NCBI RefSeq assembly: GCF_050624435.1
Contig: NC_134535.1
Span: 73,528,494 to 73,592,493 of the forward strand
Length of the DNA: 64,000 nucleotides
Source: Tenrec ecaudatus
Lineage: Eukaryota; Chordata; Mammalia; Afrosoricida; Tenrecidae
Reading direction: 5' to 3'
The translations under genes and the position numbers were made by a program. The notes below the pieces were generated by a model. That model made no database searches and was not told the origin of the DNA. It saw nothing but the letters and a program-made list of their open reading frames with translations. The number at the start of each line of letters is the position of its first letter. Within the stretch, counting starts at the first letter, position 1. Shown here piece after piece: positions 33,300 to 45,600 of this stretch.

Positions 33300-35060
33300 T
33301 ATGTATTTTTCTGGCAGACCTGTGTCTGATATTGCCAGTGAATATTATTGTAAGTCGTGCTTGACCACCAACTCCCATTGTTGTGCAAATACATAAAGAT
33401 TTATTCTGTCCAAGTGAGGAATACATGTATTATGATAGTTAGCCTACACTTGTCAGTCTCCCTCTCTCATTGGTGTTTAGTAACATGGGATAATCAATGA
33501 CACTATAAACAGAAGGTCCTTATGCTCCAGAAAGATGATTGATAAGACTCTCTACCATAAATTAACAAGGATATCTCTAAGGTGAACCAGAGGCATATAA
33601 AAAGACATAGACTCGGGAATGGATTTGGGGATCGCACTCAATCCTAGCTCCAATGTAATAATTAGTTCTTACCACATGGCCCTGCTTGATACTACCAGCA
33701 TGAAGAAACACGGAAAACAGGGGTGCTAGCATAAAGTGTGGTGAAGAAATTAGATGGTGCCCAACTATATCAGAAAGAATAGCGTCTGGGGTCTTAAAGG
33801 TTTGTTGTCAAACAAGCGGCCATCTAAGTGAGACATCAACTAAGTCCACATGGAAGCAGCACACCAACATCGTAATCCTAGGACTGTGGATTTTTTTTTT
33901 GTTTTACTTTAAGGGTTGTATATTACATCATTAGTATTTTAAGCTTTCAATGAAAATTCTGTGAATCTTTTCAGAGCATCAATGTTCCACTTTTTTAAAC
34001 ATTTTATTAGGGGCTCATACAACTCATCACAATCCATGGATATACATACATCAATTGTATAAAGCACATCTGTACATTCTTTGCCCTAATCATTTTTTTC
34101 CTTTTCTTTTTTTACATTTCATTAGGGGCTCATACAACTCTTATCACAATCCACACATATACATACATCAATTGTATAAAGCACATCCGTACATTCTTTG
34201 CCCTAATCACTCTCAAAGCATTTGCTCTCCACTTAAGCCCTCCGCATCAGGTCCTCTTTTTTTTCCCCTCCCTCCCGCTCCCCCCTCCCTCATGAGCCCT
34301 TGATAATCCACAGATTGTTATTTTGTCATATCTTGCCCTATCCGGAGTCTCCCTTCCCCACCTTCTCTGCTGTCCATCTCCCAGGGAGGAGGTCACATGT
34401 GGATCCTTTTAATCAGTTCCCCCTAGGACTGAGTTTTATAATCCAAATCCAAAGGAGGGAATACAGTATCAGAGCTTAAATTGTGAGATTTAGTGTGCAA
34501 AACGTTACGGATGACAGTGGAAGCCCAAAATATGTTTGCAGGATTTAGAGGGGGAATAAGCCTCCGATTATTTCCCTAAAACCATAGTTGAGAGGTGGGA
34601 ATACTCTGGCTATCTGAGAGTATTGGAGAGACAATTATGGTAAATGAAAATGATCAATCTGACTTGAATGGTTAAAACCTTGTCACTTGATCTCCCTTTT
34701 GATACTTTGCACTTGATCTGGTTTTTAATCTTTTGTTTTTAATTGGGGTTTGTCTCTGTTATAGTTTGTCATTGTTTTGGTAGCCTTCTTGACTCTCAGT
34801 TAAGTTTTTCTATGATTTTTGCTATATGAAACCCAGGATAAGGTGAATCCATGGAGGCAATAGCTAGAATAAGGGTTCCTGGGGGTATGGCAGGGGAGGT
34901 GGGAGGTAAGGGAGAGCTGCTATCAAGGAGTTCCAGGAGGAAGAACATGCTTTGAAACTGTTTCCGGTAGTAATTGCATAACACTACTTGATATGACTGA
35001 ACTATGGAATGGTATGATGGATGGGCCAGCTCCTAGTAAAATGGTTTAATGTATAAATAC
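33300..35060 (+). mobile_element. L1 3' UTR, split by a reversed L1 end
   Basis: The left part carries CATGGCCCTGCTTGATACTA, CGTCTGGGGTCTTAAAGG and AACTAAGTCCACATGGAAGC. The right part, from about 34,430, carries CTATCAAGGAGTTCCAGGAG, ACTGAACTATGGAATGG and an AAAATGGTTTAATG end. The interval about 33,890-34,425 is a later insertion in the other orientation. Confidence 0.7.
33990..34425 (-). mobile_element. L1 3' end with dimeric terminal module
   Basis: Two head-to-tail copies of the terminal module start at about 33,997 (TAAACATTTTATTAGGGGCT) and 34,115 (ACATTTCATTAGGGGCTCAT). A TTTTTTTCCTTTTCTTTTTT linker joins them. The structure equals that at 10,690-10,940 and here extends further, to GGGAGGAGGTCACATGTGGA. 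Confidence 0.75.
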
Positions 35061-35611
35061 ATTAAATATGTATTTATATTCATTAGGAATGGCTTCATTG
35101 CAAGCATTTATCTGATAATGTCCTGGAGGAAGAGAGTAAACAGTATATTCTCCTACAAGGTCAGAAGAGACGGTCATGGACCCAAGATCTGAACCCAAGA
35201 CCTCTGTCTTTCTGGAAATTCCCTCTCCATTTTTCTTTAGAGTATAACTAACCATTCATACTTAGAGCTTCCAGAACTTGATGCTATTACTAGTACACAG
35301 GGAAAACTGTATCCCTCCCTAGTCTTCTTTCGGTTACATTTTAACTAGATTATCAACTCCCTCTGCCTAGGAACTGCTTCAACACATAATATATTCCACT
35401 GCTTCTGAATCATGAAGTTACTGAACTTTATCCCTTAATCATCCACACGCACGCCCATCAATTATCAATGGAGCCCGTGCGAGGACCTACAATGCCATTA
35501 GTCAAAACCCTGAGAAAGGGGATTCTGATTCTGATTCCTGGGTGTCGGTTCAGTTAACAAATATCAAACAGTATCAGCCAGGTACTACATTAACCTGCTA
35601 GGTTTACAAAG

Positions 35612-35815
35612 TAAGTAGCACAGTGGCGTAGTGGGTTACGCTTTGGGCTGCTAACTGTACAGCCAGCATTTTGAAACCATCAGACACTCCAACGGAGGAA
35701 AATGAGGCTGTCTGTTCCTGTAGAGTTAGGGTCTCAGAAACTCACAAGGGCAGTTCTACCCTGTCCTGTAGGGTCACGTGCAGTTGGAATTCACTCAGTG
35801 GCAGTGAGTTTGAAG
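35612..35815 (+). repeat. AfroSINE
   Basis: A near full-length sense copy. The tRNA-derived head is GCACAGTGGCGTAGTGGGTT and GGGCTGCTAACTGTACAGCC. The body holds AGGGTCTCAGAAACTCACAA, GTTCTACCCTGTCCTGTAGG and CAGTGGCAGTGAGTTTG. Confidence 0.85.
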
Positions 35816-37044
35816 GGGCTTTTCTGGAGTTTACAAAACAAGCGAGACAAAGTCCCTGCCACCAAGAATGCATTGTTTACTTGGGGGTGCCGCGAAGAGA
35901 AGCAATTGCAATGTCGCTGCACATGTCACCGTGGGAGAGGCACAGGTGACTCCGTAGATGTCAGCTTGGATCAAATGCTCTACTTGGTAAGTTGGGTTTG
36001 AAACCCAATGTACTCACTAGTGTTTAGAATGGTGGAAATATCCGACATGACGACCAGTTTGCCAATAAAATGGGAGTAAATAAATAACTGGTATAATTTG
36101 GTTTTTCCAAAACATATAATAGACTGATAAACCTTTGTGTTATGAACTAGAAATAAGCGATAGGGAATGATCTTTTGGAATCACCTGTCCAATCAGTTTT
36201 TAGAAATAAGAAACCCAAGAGAAGTGAAGCGCCAAGTCCAAGGCATAGCCTTGATGAAAAGTCTAGAGAGGGAGCCCTCGGCCTGTCAGCCGACACACTG
36301 TCCGTTAAACCTGGTGAGAAATCATCTTCTAGCATTATTTCCAAGTTATCTTCTATATAGCAACTAATGTCTACTTTACTAGCACAACAATTAAAAGTGA
36401 ATTGTACACTAAACAGAAATGTGATTTTTAAATGACCAAAGCATTTGTAACAATGTGTCAAAAACTGCCTACAAGTGAGGTAGCAGACAGGCTCAAGTAC
36501 AGAAAAAAAGTAGGGGGGTTGAAAAATCTTTTATTTTTTACATTTAAATTAATTTTTAAGATTTTCTATTTTCATATTAATTAACAAATATCTTTTTCTA
36601 GGAAAAAAACTATAGACTGTGTTAACTTACTATGTAATACCACATTTTCTCAAATTTGACTTATGTTTTGAAGTTCACTTTTTTTTTAAGTCTTTGGTGG
36701 GGGGAGAATCACCAACCCTAACTCAAAAATTATTTCTTTTCTACATTCCATCCCAGCTTCTATTATATATGCATAACCACTTTATAGTCATTAATGTACT
36801 TAATATATACTATTTGAATCCTATTTATCTTGTTCATATCAACATTCCATTTGAGGAATTCAGTATTTTTATTAGCCATATAATATTCCATTGAGGTAAA
36901 TTACTCAACAAGTGAAGTTTGACAAGATTAATGCCTTGTTCAAAAGATATTTCAAAGACAAATGTGTTGGAGAACAAGATATTAAGGGGAAAAATACTTA
37001 GGGAAATTGGTTTTCAAATATATTTTTTAATGACCCTCAAGTAG
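35816..37044. other. Unassigned AT-rich sequence
   Basis: No gene or named repeat is seen. Short open frames around 36,147-36,461 lack domains. Confidence 0.4.
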
Positions 37045-37253
37045 GGAGCCCTGGTCACATAGAGGGTTGATTACATGTTGGGCTGCTAATTACAAGGTCA
37101 GCAGTTCAAAATAACCAGCTGCTCCAAGGGGAAAGATGAGGCTTTCTACTCCCATAAAGACTTACTGCCTCAGAAGGCCACCGGGGCAGTCCACTCTGTC
37201 CTATATGGTTACTATGAGTCAGAATAGACTCAGTGGCAATGAGTTTGTTTTGA
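37045..37253 (+). repeat. AfroSINE, one arm of an inverted pair
   Basis: Sense copy: GGGAGCCCTGGTCACATAG, GGGCTGCTAATTACAAGGTC, GAGGCTTTCTACTCCCATAA and CAGTGGCAATGAGTTTG. The next AfroSINE, 45 bp away, is in opposite orientation. Confidence 0.9.
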
Positions 37254-37297
37254 AAGATGGGACTACTACCCACAAATATAAGGCACAGCATCGTAAT

Positions 37298-37490
37298 AAT
37301 TCCCACTGCCATCCAGTCGATTGCCAACTCTTACAAGACCCTTCAGAACAGGGCTGAACTGCCCCCTATGTGTTTCTGAGACTGTAACTCTTTATGGGAG
37401 CAGAAAATCTCATCTTTCTCCCTTGGACAGATGGTGGTTTCAAACTGCTGACCTTGCGGATTGCAGCCCATTACATCACCAGGACTCCTC
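37298..37490 (-). repeat. AfroSINE, other arm of the pair
   Basis: Reverse copy from CCCACTGCCATCCAGTCGAT through GAACTGCCCCCTATGTGTTT and TTCAAACTGCTGACCTTGCG to ACATCACCAGGACTCC. Confidence 0.9.
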
Positions 37491-37536
37491 TAGCATAATA
37501 TCATAATAGAATTTTCTCAAAACTGCTAGGCCAATA

Positions 37537-37612
37537 TGAAGGGTATTCAAAAAATTCATAGAAAAAAATCTCATTTGATTTCTCCATACGCTTTTGAAAC
37601 AACTGCACTCTA
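37537..37612. mobile_element. Short palindromic MITE, decayed
   Basis: The left arm AGGGTATTCAAAAAATTCAT matches the arm at 7,713. The right arm near 37,595 is poorly kept. Confidence 0.4.
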
Positions 37613-37619
37613 TTTCTTA

Positions 37620-38780
37620 GTATTAGCACATAGCTAAAATATTAGCCTGTATAATTATATACAGAAATTCTATTTATATTTTTTTTATTCTTTTTTCAAG
37701 CTATAGTCCTAGTCAACTTTTTTCTTTTGCTGTCTACTATAAAATTTGTACACCTTTTTCTTTTGAATTGATTCCTGTCAGTGGTCTTTTTGCTCACTAG
37801 TGAGCTATCACAAGGAGCTCCCATACATTCATTTCCAAAACTATATTGCACACTATTTTCACCATAATCTTAACAGTACTGCATACAAACCTGGTTTTTA
37901 CGATTTAATCATCTTTTAGACATTAGGGTCTACATTGATTCATATATGCTCAGATTTTCACACGCAAGAAAGAATTCCCTTGGGTACATTGTAAAGCCCT
38001 AATCCACGTCGCCATCTTTGTCTGTAACAAGGGAAAGAATCAGATATATGTAGAAGGTGGAGCTACCTGATAAACTACCAGTATAGATAAGATGACCATA
38101 TTTTCTGAATCTAAAAATCAGACACAGGCCCTGAAAAGATTGAAGAATACATTATATCAAAATAAATCAATAAAATTTTTAAATCTTATAAATACATAAA
38201 ATTAATGAAGTTACATTATGCCAGGGTAATACCACCCTCTGGGGAGCCTGGAAAGATGGGGGCGGTGCTGCAAAAGCAAGCACCCACACTTAATCCTGGA
38301 TTACGGGTCAGCGAACAAAAACGTTTTATTGCAAGGGGGACACTTTTTCTTTTTATTTTTCCCTGAAAAGGGGAGGTAGGCCAAATCATTTTGGAAACCT
38401 ATGCATTACATATTTAGTGTATTGCCTTTAAAAAAAATCTAATCAAGACTTTCCTCAGAAAGTTAGGCCATTTGGTTCCCATTTATATTTGGGAAAAGAG
38501 TAAGGAATAGGAATACTGATCATATCAGTATTGTGAATGGATTGTTCCCAGCTCTCCTTCTTGAAATGTTTCCATTATGGTGGTATCTCAGTGAATGGCT
38601 TACAGTAAGACCAGTATAGTTTCCTTTACATTTAACCTCTGGGAGGCAAATACGCATAATGGCCCACCTATTGACATCATACAAGGGTACGCTTCACAGG
38701 TTTTATATCTAAGCTTTAAAATAACCATATGATAAACACACCCACCATTTTTAAAATAAGTACACTATAGAAAATATAAA
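37620..38780. other. Unassigned AT-rich sequence downstream of ATP23
   Basis: No gene or clear repeat is seen between the MITE and the likely ATP23 3' end. Confidence 0.4.
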
Positions 38781-38787
38781 AATGAAA

Positions 38788-38793
38788 TTTATT
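38788..38793 (-). promoter_or_regulatory. ATP23: Candidate poly(A) signal AATAAA of ATP23
   Basis: The minus strand reads GGAGTAAATAAATTTCATT here, about 430 bases past the stop codon and just after an AfroSINE. It is the first canonical AATAAA I noticed downstream. Use of this site is inference. Confidence 0.4.
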
Positions 38794-38814
38794 TACTCCA
38801 TTACTATATAAAAA

Positions 38815-38980
38815 CAAAACGCACTCCCATGGAGGCCATTCTGCCTCACAGCAAGTCGACAGGACAGATAAAACTGCCTCAGTGGGTTTCAAAGACTGTA
38901 ACTCTTCCAGAGTAGAAAACCTCGTCTTCCTCCTGAAGAGCAGTTAGCTGGTTTCAAACTCACTACGCCACCAGCGTTCC
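38815..38980 (-). repeat. AfroSINE within the likely ATP23 3' UTR
   Basis: GAGTAGAAAACCTCGTCTTC, TTTCAAAGACTGTAACTCTT and CACTACGCCACCAGCGTTCC identify the SINE. It has the same strand as the gene, so it would be transcribed in sense orientation if the 38,790 poly(A) signal is used. Confidence 0.75.
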
Positions 38981-39222
38981 AGTATTTACCATCTAGCTAG
39001 CTATCAAGAGAATGCTTTGTGCCTTACAGTTTAAGACAGTTCCATTTCGGCCACAGTTCTTTTTTCTGATCATATGCCAGAATCGCCATTTTCTTTGTGC
39101 TACTTAACTGATTTATATTGTAGATGCTTGTCCATTTGAAAACTGTAAGTTCAAAAAATTTAAAAGAAAACCATACTTTCTTCACGATCGCTGTAAGTTC
39201 TGTAACATTAACGCCTTTGTCT

Positions 39223-39426
39223 TCATATATTTGAATAATACCGATGACGATTTTGAAAGTCTCTGTGAGCATATCGTGCATCAGTTTTGCTATGAGGGAT
39301 CCTTCCAAAAGGCTCAAGGTCATTGAAGCAGGATTCAAAGACTTCATCAACAGCCTTCTGAGCTACTTCTCTGCTGACATTCCTCACAGCCAAGATCGAA
39401 AGGATGGCTCGGTCTCGCACACAAGT
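39223..39426 (-). CDS. ATP23: ATP23 terminal coding exon 6
   Basis: It encodes residues 178-244 and the stop codon TGA at 39,225-39,223. It starts [17 protein letters not shown], continues with [12 protein letters not shown] and EPFGRIPH, and closes with RYYSNI, the conserved C-terminus of the family. The acceptor is TTCTTCTTAG|ACTTG. The first two codons lie upstream of the internal GTG where an ORF search would begin. Confidence 0.98.
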   Translation of the reverse strand, partial: TCVRDRAILSILAVRNVSREVAQKAVDEVFESCFNDLEPFGRIPHSKTDARYAHRDFQNRHRYYSNI

Positions 39427-42400
39427 CTAAGAAGAAAGAAAACTTAATTGTGAACCAGTAACACTTTATATACTATCTGAACTACATAAAATTAATTCCC
39501 TATTTCCATCATTACAACTGAGAAAAACAAAATGAACAAAGAAACAAAATTGCTCTTTTACAGAACAGACTTAGCTCAACTGAAAATGATTTACACCTAA
39601 ATAAGACCTCCTTCATTTTCTTTTCAAATAACATAAACAAGATGTCATTGTCTGACCAAGAAACAGGCACTTCCAATTTGTGAAATCACAAAAAAATCCA
39701 TTAACATGCTCCTGACTAAAAATTTTATTAAAATTTTATTAAACTTAAAACATACTTTACTTCTGCATATCTCTCTCTCTTAAATTTTCAGGTGATCAAT
39801 GCTAGAAAATTTTTCCTGGGGGGCTGAGAGGGACCTCTGTTCCCTGAGGGCAATAAGAAACTATACACCGCAAACCTGGAAAGTGCCATGATTTTGTAAA
39901 ACTAAAAGAGCCTTTTTTATCAAAGTTTTTTTTTCTCTCCTAAGTGTTCTTTATATAGGATTTACAATTTAACATCCAAGAAAATCATTTTCTTAGGAGC
40001 AACTACCAGAAAGAAAATAAATTCTTCCACTCCAGGGAGGGGGGAAAAAGAGAGGCAAAAACAAAATGTCTCCTTTAGAAACACAGTGTGTCAAAAAATT
40101 CAGATTTGCTTCTCTCCAGATGTTTAAAAAAACTGTTAAAATACAGATCTGACTGTACAAATTTAAAATCAGGTACTGTACTTGCTGTTCCTGGGTAAAA
40201 AAATAAAATAAAAAACAAACTCACTGCCATCAAGTCAATGCCGACTCAGAGGGACTGTATACGGCAGGGAAGAACTGCCTTCTAGAGTTTCTGAAACTGT
40301 AACTCTGTGTGGCAGTAGAAAACTCCATCTTTCTCCCGAGAAGCAGCTGGTGGTTTTCAACTGTGGACGCATGCTATTAATAAAATTTTTTTAAGTAGGG
40401 AGGGAGATGGATACGGATATGACTGAGAAGAGGATTATGTTTAATGTTTCCTAATCCTGACTTGTGGTAACCTGATAACTTCCCTAATAAACCTCATAGT
40501 CATTAAAAAAAAAAAGTAGGTACTCGATTCTCTAAGATTCTTGTTCCAAAAACAAGCTCCTACCTCTCCATTTAGTATCTACCCTGCTGTAGTTCTGTTC
40601 ATGTTCTGCCCAAAGGTAGACCAGAACAAACTTTTCTTCAGAGGACAGACCTTGAAGCACACTCTTTACTCCACTATTCTGCTCTCTAAGGGTAAGCGGA
40701 TTTGCATCCTGTTTCCACCCTCTCCACTGATAAGCAGACGCATGGCCTATTTACATTCAACCCAACCTGAATTTACCAAAGAATGAGGGATTTAAGGGCC
40801 CAGAAGACATGGAGCACAAAACAAGTTCAGTGGCAAATCAGTAGGTGGACCTGGCCCAAGCTGAAAGCATTACCAGTCCTATGGAATACTCCTCTAAGCA
40901 GCAGGTCTAGCTTCACCCTTCCACACACAGAGTGCACATTCTCCCGCTAGTTCCCAGGGGATGTTCCCTCTCTACCCCAGGGGTGAGTTATGCTCTCCTC
41001 TGGAGAACCAAGGGCCTCGCCATTGCTGTTCCCTGTCTACTCGAAACTCCTCTCCTGATGCCAATACACCTCACAAACTGACCCCGAGCTTCTCCCATGG
41101 CTCTCTCTGACCAGCCTTTCCGCAGTGTGGACCCAGAGGCCCTTGGTGGCTCTGGGAAGAACGGCTCATATTCATTATTAATCTATCTGTTCTACACTTC
41201 CTTTCCCCCACGTCCATCTATGGTGGCTCATAAAAGCTTTCTAGCTAGATCATCTTGGCTCACGTTTTTTTGGTTTGGGTTTTGGTTTGGTTTCATTTTG
41301 TTTACAAAATCCCTCTCAATTCAGTTCATCTAAGTCTGTGACAATTCAAAACTTTTTCTATCGCGCCATAGTCTTAACTATAACTTTGTGTTGCAGTGCA
41401 GTTTCACACTGAAGGTATTATTCTTTCTGCCTCTCTAAAATCTACTGTAGTTTAAAACCAGAAGCTCAGGATTATTCAGATAGAAGGCAGATGGCAATTC
41501 CACTCCTTATCCACCCACTCAAAAGTATCTCAGAGTAAGAGCACAGATCTTTTTATTATTAAAATCTGTCAGTCACGGAGCATTATTATAATGTAATATT
41601 AAATTCCATTTATTTGAATTTGGAGGTATGATGGGTAAGACTATAAGTCACCTGGGCTGGCCCATGATGAGATATGATATAATGTAATCACTCTCCTGAT
41701 AAGGTTGACTAATAGCAGCCAATCAAATGAAAGGGAATTTCCTTGTGGACTACTTCCAAAATTTGGTAAAAGCCCTTTTGCTTTTTATCAAGATCTAGAC
41801 TCTGCACCCATCAACACCTAACATCTGGTTCTTTGGACTTGAGCCAGCAGCCTGTTGGTACTGCCTGTCAACACTGGCGTTATTCGCCTCTGCGACCTGA
41901 GCCTGTAACCTGCCAACTTACACGCTGACATATGACCTCTCAATCTTGGCTTGGTCAACCACTGTCACTTCATACGTATGGAGTCGCTTCCTGCCTGACA
42001 ATGTGACCGGTGGACTTCGGAAGTACCGTATATACTCGTGTATAAGCCGAGTTTTTCAGCACAAAAAATGTGCTGAAAAACTGGGGTTCGGCTTATACAC
42101 AGGTCAGTGGTACCCCAGCGAGGTGTAACATCTCATGCTGTTCCTCCACTGTTCATTCAAAGCCTCGCTGACACTGCAGGGCTTTGAATGTTTGTTTATT
42201 CACATCTAACCAATCAGAGCCGCCCTATGACGTGGACGGCTCCAAGTCGCAGAAGCACCCATAGTGATTCACTCACGCTGGCAGCTGAACTGGTAAGGAT
42301 GTGTCTGTGGCTGCGCTCTGTCTCTCCCCTCTGGTCTCTGTGTTAATTCACATCCTGCATTTCCAACCCTAGGTTTATACTCAAGTCAATCAGTTTTTCT

Positions 42401-42575
42401 AGTTTCCCAGGTAATAATTAGGTACCTCGGTTTATACTCGGGTCGGCGTATATTCAAGTATATAAGGTACTTGCCTCTACAATTGTGAGCCATTTCCTTG
42501 AAATAAATTGCTCTCACACTTTCACTCTATTTCTTTCTCTCACTTTCCCTATCCTTTTCCCTTCCCCCGCCCCCC

Positions 42576-42647
<72 letters not shown>

Positions 42648-45600
42648 GAAAAAACTCCTTGCCATCAAGTCAATTCCAACTCATCGCAACCCCATTGGGT
42701 TTCCAAGGCTGCAAATCTTGATAAAAGCCAAGACCTTCATCTGTCTCCTTTCAAGTGGCTAGTGCATTTGAACCACTGACCTTAAGGTTAGCAGCTCAAA
42801 GCTTACCTAGCAGCACTCTAGGACCCCTATACGTGTGTGTGTGTGTGTGTGTGTGTTTAGGAGTTCTGGAGGTATAGTGATTATTCATTGGGCTACCATC
42901 TGTATGGTTGGCAGTTCAAAACCACCAGCCATTCCTCAAGAGAAAGACAGGGCTTTCTACTCCCGTAAAGTTAGAGTCTCAGAAACCCACAGTGGGGGGT
43001 CACTAAGCGTCAGTATCGACTCAGTGGCACTGAGTTTGGTTTTTTGATTTTTATAGCTAAGTAGATGGTAGATAATGGAGCTCTGGTAGCATAGTGGGTT
43101 ATGTGTGTCGGGTGCTAACCTCAAAGTTCAAACCACCAGCTGCTCTGTGAGAGAAAGATGAGGTAGGTATTCAACTCCCGAGTAGAGGTACAGTCTTGGG
43201 ATCCCACAGAGGCTGTTCTACACCTGTCCCGTTGGCTCACTTGAGTCAGAATTGACTCAATGGCAGGGTGTTTGTTTTAATTTTATATGGTAAAATATAT
43301 ACATACATATAGTACACATATATTATATATGCATGTGTGTATAAATGTATAAATATGTACTAAACACATATATAAAATACATATATGCATATTGGTTTTT
43401 ATTCCACTTTTCCAAGAACTTTTTGAAGCCCCCCTCCATATAAATAAGCTTCACTAGTTTTGCTCTCCCTCCAGCTTAAAGCAGGAAGTTCTTTCAAATT
43501 TTAGATACTAAGTGTGCTCCTCAGTCTGCATTCATTATTTCCACTCATGGGACTCTTCAGAGCAGGTAGTTTCAAAGGTTAGTTTGTTACCTGATGGTGT
43601 TGTTTTAGTCCAAAATGGAATCTGAATATTTCATTTATAAGTGAGCAGTCGCCACTGAGGTTAGCAGCTCGAATCTATAAAACATAAAACAAATTACAAT
43701 AAATTTCCACATCTTATATCTTTATAATAGCTAACATTTTTAACTGGAAAACAACTTATAAAATCAGTGTTTTTCAAAGAGAGAACACATAAATTCTTTG
43801 GGTTTTTTGGCTTTGTTTTTGTTTTGCTTTCACTTTAGAAGTCTATTGACTCAGGAAGTCTTTAAACTGGAAACTGTAACCTTACTTGCAAAACTAATTT
43901 CTTTTGAGACCAAAAGTCAAAGAGTTTAATCTCAGAGTTGAGATTCATGCTCTTCAAGACACACACACTCTGCCAGAAATTCCAAAAAGAGCTTCAAGAA
44001 AGTATTCTTCCAAAAATCTCCACCCTGAGTTTTAGTGTGAGCTTATAATCTGAACATGTCAGTGTCTGGCACACGACTCTCCCAGGACCCAGGGCAGAGC
44101 TTTGAAACTCTAGGACCTTCCCTCGAACACACACAACTTCACGACCTTCCCCAAGGGCTGGAATGTACTATGAAAAATTCAGCAGTTCTCACACAAAAAA
44201 CCTAGAGCATTCTCAGTGCTTGGCGTCTGACATCCTAAAGTCAGAATATACTCCCTAATTAGCTATATCTTTAAAGGGAAAAAGAAACTTAGTAAATAAA
44301 AAGTCTTGGAGCTCACCACACTCATAAATTCTAGTCAAGTTGGCCATACTTTTGCCAAGGCCCACCTCTGGTTACTGCCACAGTAGCACGGCCTCGCTGT
44401 TTGACGGAGCCGGGGCACGTCACAGACTGTACATAGCTAAAAGGCATTCATTTTCAAAACACCCGAGAGAGAAGCCTACTGGAAAATTCAGGTTTAGTCT
44501 AGTCTCCAAATAATTTGAATTATAATTAGATGTATTGGGGCCATTTATTAATTTTGAGGGAAAGAGAAAATAATCTAAGTTATAAAGTATGAGATGCATA
44601 TTGGTGGGGGACTTGGGGGTTTGTTAAGTTCTCTTCACACTGCATTCAATTCATGGAATCCAAGTATGAAATACATGTCTCCCAAGATGCATATTCAGGT
44701 GTGTGTGTGTGTGTGTGTGTATACTTCTAAGAACAATTCAAAGCACTGAATAATAAACATTTTTGAGACCCATTTAAGATTAGTATAGTCAATGTTTTAT
44801 ACCAGGACAAGGAAGCAGCCGCACAACCATGGAAGGGAGCACAGCAAATCAGTCAAGAGCCTTGATTGTAATCCTGCCTGGCTTCCTTACAAACTGCTCC
44901 TCCCAGTTAACTACTAACTGTAGTACTTCACACAGGGAACAACCGCCTCACTTCCCACATATATAAAATGGGGACTGTAATGGTCCCCAATGATTGCTGG
45001 GAAGACTAAATAAGAATCCATACTAACAGTTAAAAGTATGTGGCAAAGAGGAAAAGTATGTGGCAAATACCCCTCCATAAGTATTAACTATTTTTGTTAT
45101 ATTTACATAAAGGGATTTCAAAATGCTCATGGGAAATAGAATTACAGACAATTTTTGCCCAAATTTTCCAAAGTCCCCTCATATTATACACCTGTTGCCA
45201 CTGAACTTGATTCCAACTCAGAGCAACCCGGCGGATGAGCAATCGCCACAGGCTTCCAATGCCGTTACTAAGGTCACCCTAAAAAATACTTAAAATTCCT
45301 CTAGCTGGAATCTCAAAAAATCATATTTCATGATAGTTAAAAAACAGAAATTCACGACTACACTGAAAAACTATGACGGAAAAGTTAAAAGCTCAAAGAA
45401 ACGTTGTTGGGAGCAAGGCGTTTGAGCACAAAGTCACCAGCTGAAAACGGAAAGAAAACAGTGTTCCTTCTGTAATAAAACTCACCTCGGAGCAGGCCAG
45501 ATGCCTGACGTTGGTGAACCAGTCGACATGTGCACGACAGTGGTCAAAGGCATGAATGAGCTCGTGAGTGACCACCCTGTTCATATGGGCCTGGTTCCGT

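Noticed and set aside
43650-43674. Apparent AfroSINE piece (GGTTAGCAGCTCGAA) at the start of ATP23 exon 5
   Set aside because: The segment encodes the conserved RAANLSG residues of ATP23, so the resemblance to the SINE head is coincidental, not exonisation.
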